A stretch of DNA of 64,000 nucleotides from Rhodospirillaceae bacterium (GCA_020638595.1 JACKIG010000014.1:73728-137727), one strand, 5' to 3'. Counted from the stretch's first letter, positions 8,085 to 18,159 are shown. The notes: generated from the sequence alone by a model not told the origin. Made by a program: numbers and translations.

Positions 8085-9110
8085 ATGACGAGGTATCTGG
8101 GCCTGCTGGTTGCCGGCGTCCTGACCGCGATGGCAGGCATCCAGCCCGTGCGGGCGGCCGCCGGCGAGGCGATGGCCTTCCGCATTTCGACCGAGAACAC
8201 GCCCGCCCATGTGCAGACGCAGACACTGCTGCGGTTCGCCGAGGCGGTTGAAGAGCGCCTGGGGTCGACGCTTGCGGTATCCGTACATCATTCCGCGGAA
8301 CTGTTCCGCGGGCGGGATGTCGCCGCCGCCATCATGCGCGACCAGGTGGAAATGGCCGTCCCGGGGACCTGGCAACTGGACCGGTATGCCGCCGATATCG
8401 GCGTCTTCCTGCTGCCCATGTTCTACGGGCGGCCACGGGCGGAAATCGACCTGGTCAGGGACGGGGCAATCGGCGAGCGGATCAATGCCCAGATCGAAGC
8501 GGCCCTTGGCGTGCACGTTCTGGGACGGTGGATCGACCTGGGCTATGCCCACCTCTACACGGTCGATCGCGGCATCGCCCGGCACGAGGATATTGCCCAG
8601 TTCCATCTGCGCATCCCGGGCGGCCAGGCCAATGCCCGACGCATCGAGGCCTTCGGGGCGGAGGTGGTGACGATCCCCTGGCCCGATCTGCCGAATGCCC
8701 TCTTGTCCGGCCAGATCGACGGTCTGCTGACCTCGCACGCCACCATCGCCAGTGCACGCCTCTGGGAAGCCGGCGTTGCCTTTGCCTTCGAGGACCGGGA
8801 GTATTTCCCGCAATACATCCCGATCGTGTCGGACCGGTTCTGGCGCCGGCAGGCCCCGGACGTGCAGGCGCAGCTGGGGGAGATCTGGGAAAGCCTCGTG
8901 GACGATGCGCGGGCCGAAGCGGCGCTGGCGCAGGCGGACGCGAGGGCGCGCCTGATGGCCGAGGGCGTCACGATGGTGACACCGGACGAGGAGGACCTGC
9001 TGGGCTGGCGCACGCGATTGATGGGCATCCAGCCGCAGCTGGTCAGCGACCTTGGTATCGATCCCGATCTCGTGGTGCGGGCCGGGGAAATCCTGGCGGC
9101 AGGCCGCTAG
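8085..9110 (+). CDS. TRAP-type periplasmic solute-binding protein (DctP family)
   Basis: This 341-residue exported binding protein has a signal peptide at about residues 1-24 ending in VRA-AA. The mature part shows the DctP fold, with ISTENTPAHVQTQTLLRFAEAVEE near the N-terminus and the LRIPGGQANARRIEAFGAEVV segment that holds the conserved Arg contacting organic-acid ligands. No DctQ or DctM membrane genes are adjacent. Instead a histidine kinase begins one base after the stop codon, suggesting a role in ligand sensing rather than, or as well as, uptake. The ATG at 8085 is chosen because it gives a proper signal peptide. Confidence 0.86.
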   Translation: MTRYLGLLVAGVLTAMAGIQPVRAAAGEAMAFRISTENTPAHVQTQTLLRFAEAVEERLGSTLAVSVHHSAELFRGRDVAAAIMRDQVEMAVPGTWQLDRYAADIGVFLLPMFYGRPRAEIDLVRDGAIGERINAQIEAALGVHVLGRWIDLGYAHLYTVDRGIARHEDIAQFHLRIPGGQANARRIEAFGAEVVTIPWPDLPNALLSGQIDGLLTSHATIASARLWEAGVAFAFEDREYFPQYIPIVSDRFWRRQAPDVQAQLGEIWESLVDDARAEAALAQADARARLMAEGVTMVTPDEEDLLGWRTRLMGIQPQLVSDLGIDPDLVVRAGEILAAGR

Positions 9111-9111
9111 C

Positions 9112-10863
9112 GTGCGGGACGAACGCCAGCAGTCGGTGATGGCGCGCAACCGGCCGCTGATCTCCACCCTTGTCGCCCTCTTCTGCCTGTACGGTGTCCT
9201 GGTCGCCGGCACGGCCTGGGAACAGTCGCGTGGCCGTCATATGACCCTTCAGATGGCCAGCCTGGCGATCGAGCGGCAGGCGGCCGCCATCAGTGAGGAG
9301 ATCGACCGCGCGCTCTTGTCACTGGACCTGATGCTGATGGATGCGGCGACGGTCCTGGCGGACGGCACGATGGCCGACGCCCAAAGGGCCCTGCGCCGCC
9401 ATGTGCCCTATGTGCCGTCCGGGACGCATGTGGGTTTCTACGATGCTGCGGGCCGTCTGGCCGACGGCGGCCGGCCCGCGGCGCAGCGGCCACCGGATAT
9501 TTCCCAGTCCGCCTACTATCGTCGCCACCGTGACGAGGGCGTCCTGGCCATCACCCTGCGCCAGCGGATGCCCGCCGGCGATGGCGTGACCCTGGGCCTG
9601 TCCCGCGCCGTCGTCGACGACCGCGGAACGTTCCGGGGCGTGCTGGTGGCGATCGTCGACAGCGAGGTCGCCGCCGGCTTCGCCGCGGAACAGCTGGACC
9701 CGCTGACCCCGGCCTGCATCCTGATCACCGACGGCATGGCCACCGATGCGTTGCCCGGAAGCCAGGGCTGTGGTTCGGCTGCCCAGGCGATGGCACCGGC
9801 GCACGGCCCCGGCACGGACAGCATCGTTGCCAACGACCATGTTGCCCGCTTCGGCACCGTGACGGATGTCGAACCCGAACGGCTGGTGGCGCTGCACAGC
9901 ATGCGCAGCTTTCCGCTTGCCGTCCTCTTGTCGCGCAGTCGCGCCGAGGTCATGGCACCCTGGCGCGAACGGGCCATTGTCTGGGGTATGGCGCTGGTGG
10001 CGTCGGGCATAGCCCTCGTCATCTTCGCCGGCTGGGTTGTGGTCCTGGAACGGTCGCGCATGCGCCTGTCGCTCAAGGTGCGGGAAGAGGAGATCACCAG
10101 GCGCCAGGCTGAGGAGGCGAACCGGCTGAAGTCGCAGTTCCTGTCGAAAATGAGCCACGAATTCCGGACGCCGCTGAACGCGATCCTCGGGTTTGCCGAA
10201 ATGATCAAGGGTCAAATTCTTGGCCCGCTGGAAAACCAGAAATACATTGAATACGCCAATGATATCTATTTCAGCGGTGCCCATCTTCTTTCCATCGTCA
10301 ACGACTTTCTTGAGCTTTCACGGATCGAGGCGGGGCGTGTCGAACTGGCGCCGGAGGTGCTCCATGTCCGCTCCGAGGTCGCGATGGTCCTGCGCATGAT
10401 CAAGCAGAAAGCCGAAGCCAAGGGCGTGCAGGTCCGCTTCGAGTCCATCCCGGGGGATGCCCTGGCGGTTGCCGATCAACGGGCCTTGCGCCAGATCCTG
10501 CTGAACCTCGTTTCCAACGCGGTGAAGTTCACCGGGGCCGGCGGGCGGATCGACATCGAGCTGGATCAGGGGGCCGGCGACTGCGACCATATCCGGGTGC
10601 GGGACACCGGCTGCGGCGTTCCCGCGGCCCAGCTGCACCGGATCATGCAGCCGTTCGAGCAGGTACGAGGCGAGGGTGGGCCGAGCGCCGAAGGCACCGG
10701 TCTGGGGCTGCCGATCGTCAAGTCCCTGGTGGAATTGCACGGCGGGTCCTTCGTCCTGGCCAGCGAGGTGGGGGTCGGCACGACGGCGACCGTCATCCTG
10801 CCCCGCCCGGCGGCCAACAGCGACGTCTCGGCCTTCCCGGAGCTGACGCGCGCATCGGCCTGA
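9112..10863 (+). CDS. membrane sensor histidine kinase
   Basis: This is a 583-residue sensor kinase. TM1 spans about residues 15-35. A periplasmic sensor region of about 230 residues follows, then TM2 near 300-320 and a short coil. HisKA holds the phospho-acceptor H349 in KMSHEFRTPLNAI. The HATPase domain has NLVSNAVKF (near 465), a DTGCGVP loop and GTGLGLPIVKSLVELHGG. No receiver domain or response regulator is adjacent. The GTG at 9112 follows the DctP stop by one base, and an ATG at 9139 is an alternative start. The arrangement suggests that the binding protein supplies the ligand signal. The output partner is unknown. Confidence 0.85.
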   Translation: MRDERQQSVMARNRPLISTLVALFCLYGVLVAGTAWEQSRGRHMTLQMASLAIERQAAAISEEIDRALLSLDLMLMDAATVLADGTMADAQRALRRHVPYVPSGTHVGFYDAAGRLADGGRPAAQRPPDISQSAYYRRHRDEGVLAITLRQRMPAGDGVTLGLSRAVVDDRGTFRGVLVAIVDSEVAAGFAAEQLDPLTPACILITDGMATDALPGSQGCGSAAQAMAPAHGPGTDSIVANDHVARFGTVTDVEPERLVALHSMRSFPLAVLLSRSRAEVMAPWRERAIVWGMALVASGIALVIFAGWVVVLERSRMRLSLKVREEEITRRQAEEANRLKSQFLSKMSHEFRTPLNAILGFAEMIKGQILGPLENQKYIEYANDIYFSGAHLLSIVNDFLELSRIEAGRVELAPEVLHVRSEVAMVLRMIKQKAEAKGVQVRFESIPGDALAVADQRALRQILLNLVSNAVKFTGAGGRIDIELDQGAGDCDHIRVRDTGCGVPAAQLHRIMQPFEQVRGEGGPSAEGTGLGLPIVKSLVELHGGSFVLASEVGVGTTATVILPRPAANSDVSAFPELTRASA

Positions 10864-10867
10864 CCGC

Positions 10868-10885
10868 CGCCCCGCCGATGGGGCG
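10868..10885. terminator. hairpin between convergent genes
   Basis: CGCCCC (10868-10873) and GGGGCG (10880-10885) form a perfect 6-bp stem with a 6-base loop between the kinase stop and the lrp stop. There are only two Ts after it on the plus strand. It is probably a short bidirectional terminator. Confidence 0.4.
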
Positions 10886-10886
10886 T

Positions 10887-11345
10887 TCAGAAGGGGAAGG
10901 TGGATCGCCGGCAGACGTTGCGCAGGACGAAGCTGGACCGGGTGCGCGCCAGCCCGGGCAGCCGGGCCACCAGCTTGTGCACGCGCTCGTAGTCGGCCGT
11001 GTCGGCAACGACGACGTGCAGCAGATAGTCGGCGTCGCCGGACATCAGGTAGCAGGCCATGACGTCGGGGCTTTCCATCACCGCAGCCTCGAACTCGGCC
11101 AGTGCCTCTTCCGTCAGGCTGTTCAGCGTCACCTCCAGGAAGACGTTGCAGGTCCGGCCGACCGCCGCCTCGTTGACGATCATGGCGTAGCGCTCGATCA
11201 CGCCGGCGTCCTCCAGCCGTCGCACGCGCCTGAGGCAGGCCGACGGCGACAGGTGGATGCGCTCGGCAAGGTCGGCATTGGTCATCCGCCCGTCGGCCTG
11301 CAACAGGTTGAGGATGTTACGATCCACAGCATCCAGCACAATCAT
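10887..11345 (-). CDS. Lrp/AsnC-family transcriptional regulator
   Basis: This 152-residue regulator has an N-terminal winged helix (DAVDRNILNLLQADGRMTNADLAERIHLSPSACLRRVRRLE, about residues 5-47) and a C-terminal RAM ligand-binding domain (about 65-145, with the MSGDADYLLHVVV strand). It is transcribed away from alanine dehydrogenase, 151 bases apart. This is the arrangement of AldR/AdhR-type Lrp proteins that activate alanine dehydrogenase in response to alanine. Amino-acid-responsive control of the divergent promoter region is therefore a strong inference. Confidence 0.92.
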   Translation of the reverse strand: MIVLDAVDRNILNLLQADGRMTNADLAERIHLSPSACLRRVRRLEDAGVIERYAMIVNEAAVGRTCNVFLEVTLNSLTEEALAEFEAAVMESPDVMACYLMSGDADYLLHVVVADTADYERVHKLVARLPGLARTRSSFVLRNVCRRSTFPF

Positions 11346-11348
11346 TGG

Positions 11349-11362
11349 CAGATAATTCTATG
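11349..11362. promoter_or_regulatory. candidate Lrp-type binding site
   Basis: The AT-rich stretch CAGATAATTCTATG lies four bases upstream of the lrp start codon. It resembles the loose Lrp consensus (CAG, an A/T-rich core, then CTG-like), with several mismatches. It is a candidate autoregulatory site only. Confidence 0.3.
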
Positions 11363-11389
11363 ATTGCGGGCGCTGACGCAAGATCCTTC

Positions 11390-11415
11390 GATCGGCCAGC
11401 GGTCGGCGACCGATC
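11390..11415. promoter_or_regulatory. inverted repeat in the lrp-ald intergenic region
   Basis: GATCGG (11390-11395) and CCGATC (11410-11415) are inverted with a 14-base spacer, and a smaller GGTC/GACC dyad lies inside. This is midway between divergent lrp and ald and could be an operator for the Lrp-family protein. Confidence 0.3.
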
Positions 11416-11496
11416 TTCGCAAAGACCTGCGCGGCCCCCCTGGGATACCATCGATCAGGTGCCGCAAAGGCCCGCAACCGGCGAACGGGGGAAGCG

Positions 11497-12615
<1,119 letters not shown>

Positions 12616-12791
12616 CCGGTTTCGCCGACGGCGGAAGGGGCGGCGTGTGGTGGAGCCGCGGCCGGCGCGTGCGATACGCCGGCCCCGCCGGCCTTCGGCG
12701 CCTGCGGGTGCACAGTAGAAGCACTCTACGCAAGGCAGGCGCGAGCGCGTAAAGTCCCGGCAAACAAGAGACGCCGAGGATTGCCCCCCCC

Positions 12792-13967
12792 ATGCCCATT
12801 CCGAATTCCCTGCCCGCCATGCGCTTCGACCTCGGCGAGACCGCGGACCTGATGCGCGCCTCCGTGATGACCTTTGCCAGCGACGAGATCGCGCCGCGCG
12901 CCGCCGACATCGACCGCAACAACGAATTCCCCGCCGATCTCTGGCGCAAGATGGGCGACCTCGGCGTGCTCGGCATCACGGTGGAGGAGGAGTATGGCGG
13001 CGCCGGCATGGGCTATATCGAGCACATCGTCGCCATGGAGGAGATCAGCCGTGCCTCCGCCTCGGTGGGCTTGAGCTACGGCGCCCATTCCAACCTGTGC
13101 GTCAACCAGATCCGCCTGAACGGCACGGCGGAGCAGCGGGCGCGCTACCTCCCGAAGCTGGTCACGGGCGAGCATGTCGGCGCGCTGGCCATGTCGGAAC
13201 CCGGCGCCGGGTCCGACGTTGTCGGCATGCGCCTGCGCGCCGACCGGAAGGGCGACCGTTACATCCTGAACGGCAACAAGATGTGGATCACCAACGGGCC
13301 CGATGCCGATACCCTGGTGGTCTATGCCAAGACCGACCCGTCCGCAGGCTCCCACGGCATCACCGCCTTCCTGATCGAGAAGGGGTTCCCCGGCTTTTCC
13401 ACCGCGCAGAAGCTGGACAAGCTGGGCATGCGCGGGTCCAACACGTGCGAGCTGGTGTTCCAGGACTGCGAAGTGCCGGCGGAAAACGTGCTGGGGCGGC
13501 TGAACGGCGGCGTGGCCGTGCTGATGAGCGGGCTGGACTACGAGCGTGCGGTCCTGTCGGCAGGGTCGCTGGGCATCATGCAGGCCTGCATGGACGTCGT
13601 CGTCCCCTATGTGCACGAGCGCCAGCAGTTCGGCCGGGCCATCGGCGAATTCCAGCTGATGCAGGGCAAGCTGGCCGACATGTATGTGACGATGAACGCG
13701 TGCAAGGCCTATGTCTACGCGGTGGGCCAGGCCTGCGATCGCGGGGAAGTCACGCGCAAGGACGCCGCCGGGGCCATCCTCTATGCCGGGGAGAAGGCGA
13801 CCTGGATGGCGCTGGAGGCGATCCAGTGCCTGGGCGGCAACGGCTATATCAACGAGTATCCGACCGGGCGGCTGCTGCGCGACGCCAAGCTGTACGAAAT
13901 CGGGGCCGGGACCAGCGAAGTCCGCCGGATGCTGATCGGCCGCGAGCTGTTCCAGGAAACCGCGTGA
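12792..13967 (+). CDS. ivd: isovaleryl-CoA dehydrogenase
   Basis: This 391-residue acyl-CoA dehydrogenase catalyses the FAD-dependent oxidation of isovaleryl-CoA to 3-methylcrotonyl-CoA in leucine breakdown, passing electrons to ETF. The IVD identity rests on YGAHSNLCVNQI and on the position of the catalytic base. The Glu lies in LDYERAVLS, whereas the position used by short-chain enzymes (near the C-terminal GAGTSEVRRML) has Gly. SEPGAGSDV and MWITNGP line the flavin. The other leucine-pathway genes (mcc, liuC) are 12-20 kb away on the same strand. The gap upstream is 176 bases. Confidence 0.93.
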   Translation: MPIPNSLPAMRFDLGETADLMRASVMTFASDEIAPRAADIDRNNEFPADLWRKMGDLGVLGITVEEEYGGAGMGYIEHIVAMEEISRASASVGLSYGAHSNLCVNQIRLNGTAEQRARYLPKLVTGEHVGALAMSEPGAGSDVVGMRLRADRKGDRYILNGNKMWITNGPDADTLVVYAKTDPSAGSHGITAFLIEKGFPGFSTAQKLDKLGMRGSNTCELVFQDCEVPAENVLGRLNGGVAVLMSGLDYERAVLSAGSLGIMQACMDVVVPYVHERQQFGRAIGEFQLMQGKLADMYVTMNACKAYVYAVGQACDRGEVTRKDAAGAILYAGEKATWMALEAIQCLGGNGYINEYPTGRLLRDAKLYEIGAGTSEVRRMLIGRELFQETA

Positions 13968-14011
13968 GCCGCCGGGATTTCGAGCTTCCGACAGGATAGG
14001 GACATCGCACC

Positions 14012-14695
14012 ATGCCAAGCGTGCTCATCACCGGCTCCGGCCGCGGCATCGGGGTGGAGCTGGCGCGCCAGTACGCGGCGGCCGACTGGACCGTTTATGC
14101 CACATTGCGCAACACCGACCGGGCGGCGGCCCTGCTGGCGATCCAGGGCGACGTCAAGGTGCTGGAGCTGGACGTGGCCGATCCTGAGTCGATCACAACG
14201 CTCGCCGGACGCATGGCCGGCACGCCCATCGATCTGCTGATCAACAACGCGGGGATCTATGGGCCGCGCGGGCTGGGCCTCGGCGGCCTGTCCTATGGCG
14301 ACTGGGAACAGGTGCTGGCGGTCAACACCCTGGGGCCGGTTCGCATGGTCGAAGCCTTCCTTGAGCATCTTCGGGCCGGCGAGCAGAAGAAGATCGCCGC
14401 CATCACCAGCAAGATGGGCAGCATCGCCGAGAACACGTCCGGCGCGAACTACATCTACCGATCGTCCAAGGCGGCCCTGAACGCGACGATGAAGAGCGTG
14501 GCACTCGACCTCAAGGGCGAGGGGTTCAGCGTCGCCATCATCCATCCCGGCTGGGTGCGCACGGACATGGGCGGCCCCAACGCGCTGATCGAGCCGCGCC
14601 AGAGCGTCCAGGGCATGCGCCGGGTCATCGAGGCGGCGACGCCGGCCACCACCGGCCGATTCTACAACTACGACGGAACGGAAATCCCGTGGTGA
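14012..14695 (+). CDS. short-chain dehydrogenase/reductase
   Basis: This 227-residue classical SDR has TGSGRGIG (residues 7-14) for NAD(P) binding, NNAG near 76, a catalytic Ser in ITSKMGS and a YRSSK catalytic pair near 150. The C-terminal part is shorter than in many SDRs (HPGWVRTDMGG is retained). It resembles C-factor/CsgA-like SDRs. It follows ivd by 44 bases and may be co-transcribed. The substrate is unknown. Confidence 0.86.
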   Translation: MPSVLITGSGRGIGVELARQYAAADWTVYATLRNTDRAAALLAIQGDVKVLELDVADPESITTLAGRMAGTPIDLLINNAGIYGPRGLGLGGLSYGDWEQVLAVNTLGPVRMVEAFLEHLRAGEQKKIAAITSKMGSIAENTSGANYIYRSSKAALNATMKSVALDLKGEGFSVAIIHPGWVRTDMGGPNALIEPRQSVQGMRRVIEAATPATTGRFYNYDGTEIPW

Positions 14696-14732
14696 ACCGG
14701 CGCGGACCGGGCGGCGGGACAGGGACGACGGC

Positions 14733-15707
14733 ATGCACACGCGTACACTAGACGATTGGACCCATGTCCACCGCTTCGGCGACGCCGATACCGGCGCGCG
14801 CGAGCGGCGGGTGCTCTGGGTCATCGGGCTGACCGCGGCCACCATGGTGGCGGAGATCGCCGGCGGCATCGCCTTCGGGTCGATGGCCCTCTTGGCGGAC
14901 GGCCTGCACATGGCCTCGCACGTCACGGCGCTGGCGATCACCGCCTTCGCCTATGCCTTCGCGCGCCGCCATGCCGACGATCCCCGCTTCAGTTTCGGCA
15001 CCGGCAAGGTGGGGTCCCTGGCGGGGTTTGCCAGCGCCGTCCTGCTGGCCGGCTTCGCCGGGGTGATGGCGGTGGAAAGCGTCGGCCGGCTGATGGCCCC
15101 GCGCGAGATCGTCTTCGACCAGGCGCTGGTGGTGGCGGCCGTCGGCCTGGCGGTGAACGCCGTCAGCGCGGTGCTGCTGCGCGGGGGACACGGCCATGGG
15201 CACCATCACGATCATGACGACGATCACGACCACGACCACGATCACGGCCATGGGACACATGACGACGATCACAACCTGCATGGCGCCTATCTGCATGTCA
15301 TCGCCGACGCGCTGACCTCGGTGTTGGCAATCCTGGCCCTGCTGGCCGGCAAGCTGGCCGGATGGGTGTGGCTGGACCCGCTGATGGGGATCGTCGGCGC
15401 GTTGCTGATCGCCCACTGGTCGTGGGGCCTGCTGCGCCGGACCGGTGCCGTCCTGACCGACCGCCAGGCGCCGCTGCCGGTGTGCCGCGCGATCACCGAC
15501 GCCATCGAAGGCGACGGTACCGACCGGGTCGCCGACCTGCATGTCTGGTCGATCGGCCCGGGCTCACGCGCCGCCATCCTGTCGGTCGTCACCGACGATC
15601 CCCAGGCACCCGCGCACTATCGCGAGCGCCTGCCCGACGACCTGGGCTTGGCGCATGTGTCGATCGAAGTGCATCGCTGCCCCAACCAACATGGCGGTGT
15701 CCCGTGA
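14733..15707 (+). CDS. cation diffusion facilitator metal exporter (DmeF-like)
   Basis: This 324-residue six-helix CDF transporter probably exports Co2+, Ni2+ or Zn2+ in exchange for protons. Metal-site motifs are DGLHMASH in TM2 and HVIADALTS in TM5. Between TM4 and TM5 lies a His/Asp-rich loop (about residues 150-182) with more than a dozen His. The MHTRTLDDWTHVHRFG N-terminus is typical of DmeF-type proteins. The stop overlaps the start of the next acyl-CoA dehydrogenase by four bases, an unexpected partner. Metal specificity is inferred from family resemblance. Confidence 0.9.
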   Translation: MHTRTLDDWTHVHRFGDADTGARERRVLWVIGLTAATMVAEIAGGIAFGSMALLADGLHMASHVTALAITAFAYAFARRHADDPRFSFGTGKVGSLAGFASAVLLAGFAGVMAVESVGRLMAPREIVFDQALVVAAVGLAVNAVSAVLLRGGHGHGHHHDHDDDHDHDHDHGHGTHDDDHNLHGAYLHVIADALTSVLAILALLAGKLAGWVWLDPLMGIVGALLIAHWSWGLLRRTGAVLTDRQAPLPVCRAITDAIEGDGTDRVADLHVWSIGPGSRAAILSVVTDDPQAPAHYRERLPDDLGLAHVSIEVHRCPNQHGGVP

Positions 15708-16843
15708 TCCTGACCGAAGACCAGACGATGGTCCGCGACGCCGCACGCGCCTTCGCGCGTGAGCGGATCGCCCCGTTCGCCGCGGACTGGGACCGCGAGG
15801 CGCGGTTCCCGGCGGAGACGCTGGCCGAAATGGGCCGCCTCGGCTATCTCGGCATGCTGATGCCGGAGGAATGGGGCGGATCCGGCGCCGATTTCGTCAG
15901 CTATATCCTGGCGCTGGAGGAGATTGCCGCCGGCGACGGTGCCTGCTCCACCATCATGAGCGTGCAGAACTCCGTCACCTGCGCCCCGATCCTCAGCTTC
16001 GGCAGCGAGGACCAGAAGCGCCGCTATCTGACGGCGCTGGCGCGCGGCGAGATCCTGGGTGCCTTCTGCCTGACGGAGCCCGAGGCCGGGTCGGATGCCG
16101 CGGCCATCCGTACGCGGGCGCGCAAGGTCGAAGGCGGCTGGGTTCTGAACGGCACCAAGCAGTTCATCACCAGCGGCAGCGTGGCCGACCTGGCACTGGT
16201 GTTTGCCGTGAGCGAGCCCGAGGCCGGCAAGCGCGGCATCAGCGCCTTCCTGGTGCCGACCGCCACGCCCGGCTACCGGGTGGCGCACCTGGAACGCAAG
16301 CTGGGCCAGCGGGCGTCCGACACCGCGCAGATCGCCCTTGAAGACTGCTTCGTTCCCGACGACCACCTGATGGGCGGGCAAGGGGCCGGCTATCGCATTG
16401 CCCTGGCCAATCTGGAGGGCGGGCGCATCGGCATCGCCGCCCAGGCCGTGGGCATGGCACGGGCGGCCTGCGATGCGGCACTGGCCTATGCGCAGGAGCG
16501 CGAGAGTTTCGGCGTGCGCATCATCGAGCACCAGGCCGTGGCCTTCCGCCTCGCCGACATGGCCACGCGCATCGAGGTGGCGCGCCAGATGGTGCTGCAC
16601 GCGGCCAGCCTGCGGTCCGCCGGGCTGCCCTGCCTGAAGGAAGCGTCCATGGCCAAGCTGTTCGCCAGCGAGATGGCGGAGGCCGTGTGTTCCGACGCCA
16701 TCCAGATCCACGGCGGCTACGGCTATGTGCAGGACTTCCCGGTGGAGCGCATCTGGCGCGACGTGCGCGTCTGCCAGATCTACGAAGGGACCAGCGACAT
16801 CCAGCGGATGCTGATCGCCCGCAGCCTCGCCGCGACGGCATAG
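15704..16843 (+). CDS. acyl-CoA dehydrogenase (short-chain type)
   Basis: This is a 379-residue FAD-dependent acyl-CoA dehydrogenase of the butyryl/short-chain type. The catalytic Glu is in YEGTSDIQRML near residue 365. Other signatures are LTEPEAGSDAAAI, KQFITSG and the IHGGYGY loop. It starts with GTG at 15704, overlapping the metal exporter stop (GTGA). It feeds electrons to ETF in fatty or branched-chain acid oxidation. The exact chain-length preference cannot be read. Confidence 0.9.
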   Translation: MILTEDQTMVRDAARAFARERIAPFAADWDREARFPAETLAEMGRLGYLGMLMPEEWGGSGADFVSYILALEEIAAGDGACSTIMSVQNSVTCAPILSFGSEDQKRRYLTALARGEILGAFCLTEPEAGSDAAAIRTRARKVEGGWVLNGTKQFITSGSVADLALVFAVSEPEAGKRGISAFLVPTATPGYRVAHLERKLGQRASDTAQIALEDCFVPDDHLMGGQGAGYRIALANLEGGRIGIAAQAVGMARAACDAALAYAQERESFGVRIIEHQAVAFRLADMATRIEVARQMVLHAASLRSAGLPCLKEASMAKLFASEMAEAVCSDAIQIHGGYGYVQDFPVERIWRDVRVCQIYEGTSDIQRMLIARSLAATA

Positions 16844-16856
16844 GGGCGGGCCGGCG

Positions 16857-17639
16857 ATGGATACGCTGCCCAGCCTGTTCGTCTCCCACGGGTCGCCGAT
16901 GCTGGCGCTGGAGGACGGGCCGGCGCGATCGTTCCTGGTGCAGCTCGGGCAGACGCTGGGCCGCCCCCGTGCGGTCGTCGTCTTCTCCGCCCATTGGGAG
17001 GCGCCGGGTCCGCTGGTCACGGCCGCCCCCCGGCCCGGGACGATCCACGATTTCTACGGCTTTCCCGCCGCGTTGCATGCGATGCGCTATCCGGCCCCGG
17101 GCGATCCGGTCCTGGCGGGCGAGGTGGCGCGCCGGCTGCAAGGGGCCGGGTTGCCGGCCGGGCTCGACGCTGCCCGCGGGCTCGACCACGGGGCCTGGGT
17201 ACCGTTGAGCCTGATGTTCCCAAAGGCCGACGTGCCGGTCGTCCAGGTATCGATCGACCCGGGGCTTGGTCCCGCCTATCACCTGCGCCTGGGCGAGGCG
17301 ATGCGGCCGCTGCGGTCGGACGGCATCCTCGTCGTCGGCTCGGGCAGCGCCACCCACAACCTGCGCGAGCTGCACTGGGGCGATCCCGGGGCCGCACCGC
17401 CGGACTGGGTGACGGACTTCGCCGAGTGGCTGTCGGCTGCGGTGGAAGCCGGGGACGCGGACGCCCTGCTGGCCTGGCGCGAGACGGCGCCGCATGCGCT
17501 GCGCAACCATCCCACCGACGAACACCTGCTGCCCCTGTTCTGTGCCCTGGGGGCGCGGACCGCCGGCCAGGCGGGCCGTCGCCTGCACACCAGCCACACC
17601 TATGGCGCGCTGGCCATGGATGTCTACGCCTTCGACTGA
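16857..17639 (+). CDS. DODA-type extradiol aromatic ring-opening dioxygenase
   Basis: This 260-residue class III extradiol dioxygenase is of the 4,5-DOPA dioxygenase/YgiD group. Metal-ligand motifs are FVSHGSPMLAL at the N-terminus, VVFSAHWEA, LDHGAWVPL and GSGSATHNLRELHW, with HTSHTYG near the C-terminus. Such enzymes open catechol-type rings, and some use zinc. It begins 13 bases after the acyl-CoA dehydrogenase stop, so it is likely in the same transcript. The natural substrate is unknown. Confidence 0.9.
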   Translation: MDTLPSLFVSHGSPMLALEDGPARSFLVQLGQTLGRPRAVVVFSAHWEAPGPLVTAAPRPGTIHDFYGFPAALHAMRYPAPGDPVLAGEVARRLQGAGLPAGLDAARGLDHGAWVPLSLMFPKADVPVVQVSIDPGLGPAYHLRLGEAMRPLRSDGILVVGSGSATHNLRELHWGDPGAAPPDWVTDFAEWLSAAVEAGDADALLAWRETAPHALRNHPTDEHLLPLFCALGARTAGQAGRRLHTSHTYGALAMDVYAFD

Positions 17640-17659
17640 CGTCCCGGCGTGACGGCGGC

Positions 17660-17705
17660 CGGCGGCGGCCCGATCGGGGTGCCACGGTCGCCGCCGCTTT
17701 TTCTT
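17660..17705 (+). terminator. probable intrinsic terminator
   Basis: A GC-rich inverted repeat (GGCGGCG on the left, CGCCGCC on the right) is followed by GCTTTTTCTT. It lies just after the dioxygenase stop and ends the 14-17.6 kb run. Confidence 0.55.
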
Positions 17706-17772
17706 GCGACGGAAATGCCCCGCACGATCGTTTGCCTGCCGTTGACCACTGAAACGGAGGCGATCGCGTATC

Positions 17773-18159
17773 ATGCGTAGGATGGCATCGGCAGTCTTCG
17801 GCGGCGTGCTGGCCCTGGCGGCCGCCACGGCATTGGCGCAGCAGGTTGATTTCCTCGGGTCGCGGATGGTTGCCGACCTGTCGGAAACCGACGTGATCCA
17901 GGCACAGGGAACGCAGCGTTATGCCGCCGTCCGGCTGTGCGTGGCGCAGCGGGCCGTGCATTTCCGCGACTTGGACATCATCTTCGCCAATGGCGGCAGC
18001 CAGGACGCGGTCATCCGCCAGCAGATCAATCCCGGGGAGTGCACCCGATGGATCGACCTGCACGGCGGCACGCGCAACATCACGCGCATCGTGCTGCGCT
18101 ATGACACGCTGGTGAACGCCGGCGTGCAGGCGCAGGTCTCCGCCTACGGCCGCCGCTGA
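17773..18159 (+). CDS. small secreted protein, DUF2541-like
   Basis: This 128-residue protein has a signal peptide (residues 1-22, cleaved after ALA). The mature part is beta-rich, with RLCVAQRAVHFRDLDIIFANGG and GECTRWIDLHGG. The order of features resembles E. coli YaaI (DUF2541): a Cys in the first strand, a hydrophobic strand, then a W-I-x-L/I segment. Two Cys remain in the mature protein. It stands alone after a terminator and its 3' end overlaps the convergent di-heme enzyme gene by 16 bases. Function is unknown. Confidence 0.7.
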   Translation: MRRMASAVFGGVLALAAATALAQQVDFLGSRMVADLSETDVIQAQGTQRYAAVRLCVAQRAVHFRDLDIIFANGGSQDAVIRQQINPGECTRWIDLHGGTRNITRIVLRYDTLVNAGVQAQVSAYGRR

